DNA of 64,000 nucleotides from Sacculina carcini (lineage: Eukaryota; Arthropoda; Thecostraca; Sacculinidae). Below are positions 26,701 through 36,121 of the stretch, one piece after another. Where the stretch lies: positions 8,450,440 through 8,514,439 of the forward strand of contig OU696577.1 in assembly GCA_916048095.2 (NCBI GenBank), in the 5' to 3' direction. The notes beneath the pieces were generated by a model, which was not told the origin of the DNA, did not search any database, and saw only the letters and a program-made list of their open reading frames with translations. Position 1 is the stretch's first letter, and each line of letters starts with the position of its first letter. A program made the position numbers and the translations under genes.

Positions 26701-27684
26701 CCAATTATCATTAACAATCAAACAGAACTGTCACTAAAAAGCTTTCAGAACTGCAATGACGCATCAAGAAATAAGACCGCAGAGAGAAAGAGAGAGATAG
26801 ATAGAGAGAGAGAGAGAGGAAACTTCGAGAACGAAAAAATCAGAAGAACCGGATCGAAAGATCTCCTATCTTGCTCCCGTCTTCACAACTTCAATCAGCA
26901 TATTCAGACAGAATCGACACTATCATTTATCAGCTAAGATATCAGACGATACTTTAATGATACACGTGCATCACATGAATATTTCCAGTATCGCATGAGA
27001 TAATTGTGTGTTCATTGTCATCTATCATGCGTCAATTGTGTGAATTTGTTTGTTTCTAGAGTAAGTGAAAACATTCCCATCCAATCAACGGAGAATGGTT
27101 GATAGGCATCGTGCACCCCAATCATGTCAAATTGGTTGATATTGTAAGTTTTCCTTCTCATTCACAAAGCATAGGAAGGAGTGTTCAGCTAGTAACAAAG
27201 GCTTCACACATAGCACGTGTATATTATCTATAGAATATATACATTATTTTGTACTAGCAGCACGATAACATAAATACTACAAAAACGAAATTCACCAAAA
27301 CACTGCAATACAACATGAACGGTATTTTACTAAAAATCAGCCTTTTCAACTGATTTTTACCGGAAAGTATTATATTAATGTCAATAAAACACATATTTTC
27401 GAAATCTGCATGAAAAATCGCATATTTCCCAAGCTGACTTCAATTACGATTCGAAAATGGTATTAAAATTCAAACAGTTAACACTACACGAGCGCAATGC
27501 TAGCGAAAATTGTGAATTTCCAATTTTACAACAATTTTCCATTTCCGGGACAAGATTTTCCAATCAATTACGATAAAATATCGCAATGTTCTAAATCAGC
27601 ATGAAAAACTGCATATACCGCAACTCAACACTAGTTGCATTTCCCAAACAAAGTTCCAAGTCGACCCAACCTAGTGTGTATATG

Positions 27685-27722
<38 letters not shown>

Positions 27723-30700
27723 AGTGTGTCGGCCACTGACAGCGTAGGCACAGATGAGAAAGGCTGCGTTGGTACGTTTCTTGCCATTCATCGTGGTGTA
27801 GTGTACTATTCTTCTGCTGGTGAACTCCGGAGACTGTCACACACACAGACACACAGACACATACATACACACACATACAGAAACATCTACACGAGGTAAT
27901 AACAAAAATCGCCCCTTTAGAATTGGATTAAAAGATATATAGAACATTTGCAAATTAAAAGCATCAAACGATTGGAACAAAATCACAAACCAAAAAACAC
28001 AGTTGATTTGTTTATAAGGTAGTTATTTGAAGGATGATTTGTTTAAGAACACACACTGACACACACACACACACATACACACTGATAAACACACACACAC
28101 ATACATTTGAAACCTTACACAGCTACAAGTCCGAATTAGCTCTTCATATTGTTATTTGTAGGCACAAAACAGAGCTCAAAACAATTAACAAACAAAAGTA
28201 ACGATCTAACCAATACAGGTATAGGTTAATAATTGATAGTGCACACGTGTAATGTATGTATGTGTATGTGTGGGTATGTGTGGGTGTGAGTGTGTGTCGT
28301 GATTCAGTGTAAGCACACACAAACACGACATCACTAGCTGCAATCGTTCACGCATGAGTAGATACATATACACACTGACACACACACACACACACACATA
28401 CTGACACATGCATACATACACACATACACACATACACACGCCGTTTCACAACATGTACGTAATTAATGCACGAATAACAACAATGCTATACTCCCACACA
28501 CAAACACACACACGCACACACACCACTGTGCACATGTAGTCAAGTGAATATGAGAAACAATAGTTGGATGCATAGAATTGGCACTGTGGAGATTCAGACA
28601 CAACTGAACGTGGAGATTCAGACACAACTGAACGTGGAGATTCAGACACAACTGAACGTGGAGATTCAGACACAACTGAACGTGGAGATTCAGACACAAC
28701 TGAACGTGGAGATTCAGACACAACTGAACGTGGAGATTCAGACACAACTGAACGTGGAGATTCAGACACAACTGAACGTGGAGATTCAGACACAACTGAA
28801 CGTGGAGATTCAGACACAACTGAACGTGGAGATTCAGACACAACTGAACGTGGAGATTCAGACACAACTGAACGTGGAGATTCAGACACAACTGAACGTG
28901 GAGATTCAGACACAACTGAACGTGGAGATTCAGACACAACTGAACGTGGAGATTCAGACACAACTGAACGTGGAGATTCAGACACAACTGAACGTAGAGA
29001 TTCAGACACAACTGAACGTGGAGATTCAGACACAACTGAACGTGGAGATTCAGACACAACTGAACGTGGAGATTCAGACACAACTGAACGTGGAGATTCA
29101 GACACAACTGAACGTGGAGATTCAGACACAACTGAACGTGGAGATTCAGACACAACTGAACGTGGAGATTCAGACACAACTGAACGTGGTCAATATAGCC
29201 AAGTACGCTTATAATTTGATCTGCATATAGTGGTTCTCAAGAACAAACGTACAATCATATCATTCTATCATTAATCATAGCACAGCAAGAACAGAGGTGA
29301 CAGCGTGTTAGAATGTTATAATCAAGAATGTTAGAATGTTATAAGCAAGAATGTTAGGTTTATATAATGTTAGGATGTAGAAACGAGCAGTCAGAATGTT
29401 AGAATGATATAATGTTAGAACGTTAAATGAAGCAAGAATGTTAGAATGTTAAAATGTTATAATGTTAGAATGTAGAAACAAGCAGTTAGAATGCTAAATG
29501 TTAGAATGAGGCAAGAATGTTAGAATGTTATAATCAAGAGTGTTCGAATGTTATACGCAAGAATGTTAAAATGTTAAATGAAGCAAGAATGTTAAAATGT
29601 TAAAATGTAGAAACAAGCAGTTATAATGTTATAATGTTAAATGTTAGAATGAGGCAAGAATGTTAGAATGTTCGAATGTTATAAGCAAGAATGTTAGAAT
29701 GTTGATTGAAGCAAGAATTGTATAAACTTATAATGTTAGAATGTTAAATGAAGCAAGAATTGTATAATGTTATAATGTTAGAATGTTGAATAAAGCAAGC
29801 AGCATTGTGTCTTCAATGAAGCTTTTAGTGCTGCCTGTGCTATTTTTCAATGCCATAAAAACAGATTATCCGTTCAGAAAACAGGTTATATCAGTGAAAA
29901 CGTATAGCCGTTCATACAAGCACACACACATACATACATACACACATGTACACAGACACAAATGCATAATACATCAAAGAACAGAGCACACTCTCCGCAT
30001 ATGCAAATGAAAAAGTACTTGAATGGTAAGGCGGCCCGTAGTTCACCTACTGATGTTTCAGAGACTTCTTGATAGTGAGTGTTGGAGCAAAATGTGTTAG
30101 GTTCAGTAAGGTAAGGTGAGGTTATATGCAAGCTTAGTTAGGAACGAGAAGAGCCAGCCGGAACTGAGGAAATAGGAATAGGAAATAACAAGGCAGATTT
30201 CCACTTCCTGCTAGTTGTATTACTGCCACGCGTGCATTCATACACGAAAGTGTATGTATGTATGTATGTATGTATGTATGTATATGTATGTGTGTGTGCG
30301 TGGTGAGTATGTATACATCAACGAAGGCCAAAGGCCACACACTCACATCCACATGCACACACAAAACTCACACACACACACTGACACACACACACACACA
30401 CACACTGACACACACACATACACACACACACTGACACACACACATACACACAAGGTCACGGTCACAATACTATTCAACAGCACCCAGAACGAACATGCTT
30501 GTCTGTCTGCCTGTGTGTATGTGTGTGTGCCTATGTATGTGTACGTGTATGTATAATTATGTGTGTGCGTGTGTGTGTGTGTTCGTGTGTACGTTGATAT
30601 ATTGGGGTGGTAAAGCTATAACGAGCGAAACACTATAGACACAAACGAGACCATACCACGGTATGCCAGGGTAACACTGTAAAACCTACAAACATATTCT

Positions 30701-30931
30701 GTGTGTATGTGTGTGTGTGTTTGTATGTTTGTGTTTGTGTGTGTGTATTTGTGTATACTACGTTTGTAAACGCACAGGCCACACACACCCACACACATCA
30801 ACAACGAAGCTATTTACCCCCCCCCCCAACACACACACACACAAAGACAGACACGAACAAGATACGTGTCACATTGGCGGAAGGTTGCCAGATTATATTT
30901 TCCAAGCTGTTTTGGCGAAATATAAATAAAA

Positions 30932-30995
<64 letters not shown>

Positions 30996-32109
30996 GTTCG
31001 GCGCACAGAAAAAAAACACACAAAAAGCATCCCAAAAATCTCGCAGTGTGGTTTTGCATGTCCTTATAAGATAGCATAGGATTTCAGCTACGATTCAAGT
31101 TACGAGAAGTTACGAATGCATCGCAATACACAAACATACATACATACACAATCACTGGAACACTCATCAATGCAGCGCCGACAGACACAAAGAAATACGG
31201 GTGAAAAAGAGGCGAGATACAGCCAAGATGTGAAGACAAGTTGATTATCAGCTGTATAAGTGAGCAGACATGATTAACGATGAGTGCAAAAACAGCAAGA
31301 AAGAATCACAAAGCGAGAGCGGGAGATAAGGAGAGAGTATGGGAGACAGAAATAAAAACTATAGCAGTTATATAGCTGTTTGAATCAGTGGCAGATCCAG
31401 AAGGGGGGCATCAGGGGGTTGAAGCCCCCCTCACCCCTCCACAAATGTCTCCATCAGCTCCTCATAATCAAGAACTTCACTAAAAGATGTTAAGGAAAAA
31501 TATTTTTAAGTAGAATTTGTTGACATAAGCAGTATTGCAGAGAATATTCGCACATTATTGTGTGTGGGTGAATGTGTGTTTATATAATTGAAAAATGCCC
31601 CAAGTCATAGACATTCACACGCTACCTAGTACAGAATGCAAACAAACAAAAACAGAGCCGAAAAACACAAACAACAAAAACAAACAAAACAAGAATGAGT
31701 TGCACAAAAGAGCACAAAATTAACACGGTTCACTAATTGTATGCGCGTGCAAAACGGTGGACAAAAAGTGTACGCTTTTTAACACGTCGGAAATGCAGGT
31801 GTGCGTACACACACAGTGAATGCACGTATTCGATGTGTTGTGTAGCTGCTTCTGTTGTGAAATTGTGCAATGCAAATAATGTATATTAGAGGTTAATTAA
31901 ACAAATATTTCCACGTTTTCACGGAGAAAAATGTTCAAATGTATTATATAGTACTGTTTTGTACCAATTATATACATGCAAAAAAACTTTAGCGAAAAAT
32001 ATATAAATTATTAAATAAATCAAGCGCTTCTTGTATGCATGCTGGTATTTCTAGTTGAAGCACACATGCACACACACACACACACCTGCAGTATGAAGTA
32101 ATACCAATG

Positions 32110-32159
<50 letters not shown>

Positions 32160-34656
32160 AGACAGAAAGAAAGACAAGATATTGAGATATGATAGAAGTG
32201 TTGCGACACAATACAGACCAGATGTTATCCATCAAACATCTCATTGTAGCCCAGTGGTTGTCAACCTTTTTTCTTAATTTGTTAGCCAATTTCGCATGCC
32301 ATATTACAGCATGTTATCGTTTTCAAAAAAAATGCTGTCAACATTGGTATATATGGTACATACATAGATAAAAAGATATACATACTATACGCATGTATTA
32401 TATACATAGTACACACCTAGATACATAGGTGTATATGGTATATATATAGCTATATATATGGTATATATATGGCTAAACTAGAACACATACTTCTGCCCCC
32501 GAAAAATTGCTAAATTTACAACATAAATGACGACAAAAAATACCACAAAAACTAACACAAAAATAGCACACAAAATAATGTCACTTGGAGACAATATCTA
32601 GCAGCAAAAAACAACAACAACCAACTCGGTGGTCGGTAATTTGGGGGAATTTGGGTAATTCCCCACTGATGCGAAATGGAGAAGTTGTCAAGTGAGAAAT
32701 TAAAGATCGCACAGAACAGGACAAATGTGTATGTGTGTGTGGGTGTGTATTAGTGTTTGTGGGTGTGTTTGTTTGTGTGTGTGTGGTGTGTTTGTTTGCG
32801 TTTTATCAATCCAAATTCGTGTATTTTCGTTTCTATGATGATTTCTATGATGGAAAATGATGAGTCGGAAAGAGAGAAAGAAGCCTTTAATTCAACACTA
32901 TGAGAAGTGAAAAACGACAAAACAAGAAGACACCGACACAGAGATATAATCGGCTAAGTGCTGAGTGCTACAATAAACCCGCTTATCTGGTTGCAACACG
33001 CCGTCAATATTATGCAACACGACAATTACAATCTCACCCACACACGCACACACAAACACACACACACAGTTCAGAGCTAAAAAAACACCATCAATTTCGA
33101 ATTTTGCCACAATCCATCAAGCTTATCCACGCATTTTCACGCTCACAAACACGCTGGGTGCGTAGGTGTACCTGTACGTGTGTGTGTGTGTGTATGTATA
33201 TTTGTGTGTGTGTGTGTGTGTGTGTCTATTCTAGACTATTAGCCAAGGATTGTGGCTGAATTTCGCGGCGGAACAGTGCTAGTCGAAACAACACGTGCAT
33301 AAAGCTGACAGATGCCCGGCGGCGATAATACGCTATTGTTAATGATCATATCACTAATGATTTTCGCTAGAAGAACGTCGAGGTAGGTATATAGTTGGTG
33401 TGGTGGTGTATGAAAAAAATGACTAATTGATTTCAGCATTTCTCAATGGGAGATATATAGACATATACTGTATATAAGAAATACTTATTTCTGTCTGATT
33501 TTCAATTTCTTAAAGAAAGACAACTATTCACTTTCGACAACAACAGCAGCGCGCCGAGAAATACAATATCAATTCAGTTGTTACACCCAAAATTAAATTA
33601 ATCATTAAATTATTATATAATTATTTAAATAAATTAAATTAATCACCAATAACGAACACACACAAACACACGAACATTTGTCCTGTTCTGTCCGACCTTT
33701 AAAACCCTACTTGGCAACCCCACAATTACCCCACCAGTGGGGTAATTCCCCACAGATGACGCACCATGTACATAACGTATGTACACTATGTATGTACCTG
33801 GTACATAATGTTGTTTTGTGATGGAGTGATATATAGCAGCGCCTGAGAAAGCCAACGTTTGAGAGCTTAATTTCAAACAAACAGCAAGCATTTTATACTG
33901 AGCATATGAATAGAATAACATTATGAGCATATGAGCAAATGAGCATATGAATAAATGAGCATATGAACATATGAACAAATGAGCATATGAACATATGAAC
34001 AAATGAGCATATGAGCATATGAACAAATGAGCATATGAACATATGAACAAATGAGCATATGAGCATATGAATAAATGAGCATATGAGCATATGAGCATAT
34101 GAATAAATGAGCATATGAGTATATGAATAAATGAGCATATGAGTATATGAATAAATGAGCATATGAGTATATGAATAAATGAGCATATGAGCATATGAGC
34201 ATATGAATAAATGAGCATATGAGCATATGAGCATATGAATGAAACAACGTTCAAATTCACATCAGTCTGTGTACAAAGGAAAACGATCAATCCTAAGATA
34301 ATTAGCTGCTGTGTAAGCCATGTACCATAACACACACACACACACACACACACTCACACACTCACACACACAGAATATATAGACACAGTATATGTCTATA
34401 TATATATCACACACATACACCCACAAAATGAAGACTCCGGTACGAAAACATGTGTATATGTGTGTGTGTGTGTGTTGTTGATATTGTAAATTCGTATGTC
34501 AAACACATAATGAATCGTACATATTTGGTCGCATTCCTTTAACATTTCGAGTAAATGATTTATTAAATGAAAAAAATTGTACGTGTATATGTATGTGTCA
34601 GTGTGTGTTAGTATGAGTATGTCAGAATGTGTGTGTGTTAGTATGTGTATGTATGT

Positions 34657-34695
<39 letters not shown>

Positions 34696-36121
34696 AGTGT
34701 GTGTGTTACTATATGTCAGTGTTGTGTACATGTCAGTGTGTGTTAGTATGTGTATGTGTCAGTGTGTGTTAGTATGTGTATGTGTCAGTGTGTGTTAGTA
34801 TGTGTATGTGTATATGTCAGTGTGTGTTAGTATGTGTATGTGTGTGTGCCGTACCTTGAGCTTGCGATCGAGTTTGACGCAGTAGCGATAGACCATGGCC
34901 AAATTGAGCGGGCCAAAATCCAGGTAGAAATTCTCGTAGACAAAATGGTCGTCGGTGCTGAAAAAGTACGTATTGCTCGTGGAGGCTGGACGAGCTTGCG
35001 AACGCAACGTAACAAAATATAACCGATCTACAGACACACACACACACACACACACACATATGTATCTCACGGAAGTTTTATAATTGTGCAAATACATATG
35101 GTTTCATTAACTTGATGCAAACAAAGAATGTACAAGAGCAGCGTAATCTCGCTAGATTTCTTAAATAAGCATTCAAGTTATATACGTGATTTGTTGCATT
35201 ATGATTGGGAATTTGCATATTTGGATTCATATATAATGTCATATTGAATTGTTTGTTGTTTTGATGTTGTGCCTTGTTGTTGTTGTTGTTTTCACACCGC
35301 TGTTACTTGATGCGCAGCTGTGCTCCATACTCTTATTGAGTCTGAGCAAAATACAAATTTCCTTCTTTCTTTCTTTCATACACAAATATGTCAAATACGT
35401 ACATACACATACACAAATACACACAAGATATATTTATTATAGCGCACCGAAGGGCTGAGGCACAAACCGATTATTAATAGAAAAAAAGTAAACTAAAAAT
35501 ATGAACCGAAAGTAATAAAGTAAACTACAAATATGCAATAAAAGACAATGAATATAGAGACAAAATACGGACAAAACGTACAAAACAGACGGACAAGACA
35601 ACGCAACTGAAACATAATGACAACACAACTTGAGACAATATGATCATAACGTAGATAAAGCGTACATGCAAATAAGGGAAGGAATAGCAAGTAATAGTGA
35701 TGCAAAATATGGGAGACTATGGGAGACTGGGTCAAAAGAGAGGTCAAATAGATGTTTGGAGAGCTTAGAGCGGAAATAATTGTAGGAAAGAGAAGAAGTG
35801 ATATGAGCTGGGATGGAGTTGTAAAAGCGAGGGCCGTAAAAACAGCGATTTTGAGAACCAAGGAGACACAAAATACTTTCAAAATGGCGCAGCATGATTT
35901 TGCATAGCATGCTCAATTCCCCGCAATTGTTCTGGATGAACATGTGAGAAAAGCGTATCACGAAAATAACCCGTGAAATTATTTATCGTGAAAATTATTC
36001 GGATTGTCGGCTTTTTTCTCATTTCAGTAAGAACACACGCAAATATCGACACGCTAAACCAAAACTCACCCGGAATAAATTCCGCCGCACAGGCCAGCAA
36101 TTTTTTCTCCTCCGACTTCAT
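15849..36121 (-). CDS. CDC14: CDC14 dual-specificity protein phosphatase (whole gene, 12 coding exons)
   Basis: CDC14 phosphatases remove phosphate from Ser/Thr-Pro sites of Cdk substrates and act in late mitosis, cytokinesis and DNA repair. Twelve minus-strand exons are recognised, and exons 1-11 join in phase with GT-AG borders. The N-terminal half of the core ([42 protein letters not shown]) is followed by the catalytic half: GDFNWIIP, the general-acid [10 protein letters not shown] and the P-loop HCKAGLGRTG with its Cys and Arg, then [14 protein letters not shown]. The P-loop is split between exons 7 and 8. Start codon: [17 protein letters not shown] leads straight into DRLYF, as in other CDC14s. 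The predicted protein is about 960 residues, much longer than the roughly 600 of human CDC14A, owing to a low-complexity tail (SQ repeats, polyQ, Ser/Arg-rich) that contains a PIP-box/degron match. The exon 11-12 join is unresolved. Confidence 0.95.
16068..16103 (-). other. CDC14: PIP-box / PIP-degron match in the CDC14 tail
   Basis: [12 protein letters not shown] fits the PCNA-interacting consensus QxxMxxYF. It also has the TD pair and a basic residue four positions after the aromatic pair, which together define CRL4-Cdt2 PIP degrons (as in p21, Cdt1 and Set8). Basic residues flank it on the C-terminal side. Confidence 0.6.
17092..17347 (+). mobile_element. hAT-type MITE (family M1) in CDC14 intron 11
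   Basis: Closely similar over its length to 55249-55491: CCACTGGTGGGGAATGG, GTCGGACAGAACAGGACAAC, TATGTGTGTGTTTTTATCAA and the right end AAGGTTAAGAACAACTG. The left terminus appears lost. Confidence 0.75.
17648..18760. repeat. CA/CTGACACATACATA satellite with internal 342-base duplication
   Basis: 1.1 kb of CA-rich sequence built from CACTGACACATACATACA-type units. A long stretch starting at 18061 recurs at 18403, an offset of 342 bases, showing a higher-order tandem duplication. On the CDC14 sense strand this is (GU)-rich and lies in intron 11. Confidence 0.85.
18763..18936 (-). CDS. CDC14: CDC14 exon 11 (tail)
   Basis: Encodes [33 protein letters not shown] and a run of six Gln. The acceptor ATACAG follows (GU)n and is in phase with exon 10. 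The strong donor AG|GTGGGT does not match the frame of exon 12; alternative donors (GGT|GTCAGG or G|GTGTCA) would. Confidence 0.7.
19582..19823 (-). CDS. CDC14: CDC14 exon 10 (SQ repeats)
   Basis: Begins [12 protein letters not shown] and contains nine consecutive Ser-Gln dipeptides built from an imperfect hexamer repeat, then basic sequence ([11 protein letters not shown]). The donor GG|GTACGT is strong. SQ is the ATM/ATR target dipeptide, but a simple repeat expansion explains it equally well. Confidence 0.8.
19872..20053. mobile_element. Foldback MITE in CDC14 intron 9
   Basis: Terminal inverted repeats of about 27 bases with one mismatch: TACCGTATATTTCGGCGTAT at the left, and the same read from the right end. 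Internal sequence repeats AAGACGAC words. The total is 182 bases with no coding capacity. Confidence 0.9.
20394..20690. repeat. (CTTA)n / ACTAAC tetranucleotide-type array
   Basis: Imperfect CTTACTTACTTG and CACTAACATA units over 300 bases in CDC14 intron 9. Confidence 0.85.
20862..20968 (-). CDS. CDC14: CDC14 exon 9 (tail)
   Basis: Encodes [17 protein letters not shown] and [16 protein letters not shown], which is not a known domain. Phases agree with exons 8 and 10. The acceptor has (GU)n; the donor CAG|GTAACC is followed by (CA)n. Confidence 0.8.
21178..21410 (+). mobile_element. LINE ORF2 C-terminal fragment in CDC14 intron 8
   Basis: The plus-strand frame encodes [31 protein letters not shown] and a terminal FKKTSDSFL, then a stop. 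This is the usual end of CR1/L2-like LINE ORF2. It is antisense to CDC14 and carries a small GTAGTAGTA repeat inside the coding part. Confidence 0.75.
21522..22058 (-). CDS. CDC14: CDC14 exon 8 (P-loop Arg)
   Basis: Starts [19 protein letters not shown], completing the P-loop with its Arg, and continues [14 protein letters not shown], the end of the conserved core. The rest is a tail rich in Ser, Gly, Asp and Glu ([13 protein letters not shown]), probably disordered and a CK2-type acidic cluster. Donor CAG|GTAACT. Confidence 0.95.
22062..22640. repeat. (CA)n plus ACAAATACAAGATA array
   Basis: CA runs regularly punctuated by AAATACAAGATAC words and GAGA blocks fill CDC14 intron 7 next to the exon 8 acceptor. 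The sense RNA is a GU-rich tract. Confidence 0.9.
22874..23104 (-). CDS. CDC14: CDC14 exon 7 (general acid)
   Basis: Encodes [17 protein letters not shown], the [11 protein letters not shown] loop with the general-acid Asp, and AVHCK, the first half of the P-loop including the catalytic Cys. The donor AAAG|GTAAAT interrupts the P-loop codons. Confidence 0.96.
23477..23560. repeat. (TG)n at the 5' end of CDC14 intron 6
   Basis: This reads (CA)n in the sense RNA, starting about 30 nucleotides after the exon 6 donor. Confidence 0.95.
23591..23678 (-). CDS. CDC14: CDC14 exon 6
   Basis: Encodes [30 protein letters not shown]. The acceptor ATCAG lies directly behind a (GU)n tract; the donor G|GTACTC is followed by (CA)n. 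This opens the catalytic domain. Confidence 0.94.
23819..24100 (+). mobile_element. Dispersed MITE (family M2) in CDC14 intron 5
   Basis: Shares long segments with 56763-57068, such as ACTACCGGAGAAAAGTTCA, TTATTGGAGGAC and CCTAGTATTTCAGGCCTG. The terminal repeats seen in the 56.7 kb copy are degraded here. Confidence 0.75.
24125..24610. repeat. (CA)n-rich tracts in CDC14 intron 5
   Basis: Two CA-rich blocks (24125-24235 and 24320-24610) with ACAAACACACAGACAC-type interruptions. Confidence 0.9.
24621..24750 (-). CDS. CDC14: CDC14 exon 5
   Basis: Encodes [32 protein letters not shown] and [11 protein letters not shown]. Acceptor TTGCAG, donor GAG|GTAACC. This is the linker between the two CDC14 subdomains. 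Confidence 0.94.
24757..25110. repeat. (CAA)n / AACAACATTTATCATAAC degenerate array
   Basis: Trinucleotide-based low-complexity sequence in CDC14 intron 4, directly before the exon 5 acceptor on the sense strand. Confidence 0.8.
25309..25388 (-). CDS. CDC14: CDC14 exon 4
   Basis: Encodes [16 protein letters not shown] and then [10 protein letters not shown], the conserved CDC14 segment before RDAS. Acceptor TGCAG|GTG, donor AG|GTGAAC. The Arg codon is completed by exon 5. Confidence 0.93.
26137..26740 (+). pseudogene. Remnant of a transposon-type ORF in CDC14 intron 3
   Basis: Two plus-strand frames, 26137-26391 and 26426-26737, antisense to CDC14. The second has the order ..[19 protein letters not shown].., GGMV-like [11 protein letters not shown] and [10 protein letters not shown]. 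This matches the pattern of a multicopy invertebrate ORF family with D-x-x-x-x-N-T-G, G-G and a C-x-x-H-x-x-E/Q-L box, a DDE/hAT-like layout. The family name is unknown to me, and the decay and intronic position argue against a host gene. Confidence 0.4.
27741..27833 (-). CDS. CDC14: CDC14 exon 3
   Basis: Thirty-one codons, in phase at both ends, encoding [13 protein letters not shown] and then [12 protein letters not shown]. The acceptor is (GU)n-GACAG and the donor is GCT|GTCAGT, which is non-ideal but in exact phase with exon 4. Its upstream intron is the longest of the gene, about 7 kb. Confidence 0.93.
28586..29185. repeat. 24-base minisatellite, 25 units
   Basis: Exactly 25 head-to-tail copies of GTGGAGATTCAGACACAACT+GAAC. 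All are identical except one G-to-A at 28996 in unit 18. It lies in CDC14 intron 2. The unit is a multiple of three and keeps at least three frames open across both strands. Confidence 0.98.
29305..29800. repeat. Degenerate GTTAGAAT minisatellite
   Basis: Irregular repeats of AATGTTAGAATGTTATAATG and GAAGCAAGAATG words over about 500 bases of CDC14 intron 2. Confidence 0.85.
30937..30993. repeat. (TA)n microsatellite
   Basis: A near-perfect alternating AT run of 57 bases. Confidence 0.95.
31385..31600 (+). mobile_element. MITE-like element (family M3)
   Basis: CAGTGGCAGATCCAGAAGG, TTGAAGCCCCCC and ATCAGCTCCTCATAATCAAG recur in related form at 53105-53316. Confidence 0.6.
32105..32156. repeat. 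(CA)n microsatellite
   Basis: A run of about 25 CA units, followed by GAGAGACAGAAAGAAAGA. Confidence 0.95.
32620..32885 (+). mobile_element. hAT-type MITE (family M1) with expanded TG core
   Basis: Matches the family through ATTCCCCACTGATGCG, AAGATCGCACAGAACAGG and ATCAATCCAAATTCGT. Its internal TGTGTG run has grown to about 70 bases of TG/GGTG sequence. Confidence 0.65.
33650..33760 (-). mobile_element. hAT-type MITE (family M1), partial
   Basis: The minus strand matches the left part of the family (GGGGAATTACCCC, TTGCCAAGTAGGG, GTCGGACAGAACAGGACAAA). The remainder is lost. Confidence 0.6.
33900..34238. repeat. ATGAGCAT(AT)GAATAA minisatellite
   Basis: Tandem 7-9-base units AAATGAGCATATGA, CATATGAACA and GTATATGAATA over about 340 bases in CDC14 intron 2. 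Confidence 0.95.
34565..34850. repeat. (TG)n / GTCAGTGTGTGTTAGTATG array at the 5' end of CDC14 intron 2
   Basis: In the CDC14 sense RNA this is a CA-rich tract starting seven bases after the exon 2 donor. Confidence 0.9.
34855..35027 (-). CDS. CDC14: CDC14 exon 2
   Basis: Encodes [11 protein letters not shown] through the CDC14 N-terminal-domain signature [18 protein letters not shown] to KLDRKLK. The acceptor is TAG after a (GU)n tract; the donor is AAG|GTACGG followed by a (CA)n tract. Confidence 0.95.
35493..35961 (-). mobile_element. LINE 3' fragment (LINE B relative) in CDC14 intron 1
   Basis: The minus frame encodes [17 protein letters not shown] and [17 protein letters not shown], paralleling the LINE B end IYNSLPSHITSS/HLFDISFDPASHTL. 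It is in the sense orientation to CDC14 and frameshifted. Confidence 0.75.
36070..36121 (-). CDS. CDC14: CDC14 exon 1 (start codon)
   Basis: ATG at 36119-36121, 17 codons plus one base, then the donor G|GTGAGT. The last base joins exon 2 to make Asp of PDRLYF. No upstream in-frame coding sequence is evident. Confidence 0.9.

Noticed and set aside
28586..29185. CRISPR-like array
   Set aside because: Units are contiguous with no spacers, and the genome is eukaryotic.
28446..29230. Three frames of more than 225 codons over the 24-base repeats
   Set aside because: The unit length is a multiple of three and contains no stop in those frames, so openness is automatic. The region lies inside a CDC14 intron with no exon borders.
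35437..35961. Additional CDC14 exon in intron 1
   Set aside because: The sequence is a LINE 3' end, and exons 1 and 2 already join in phase to give the conserved AEFIP-DRLYF.
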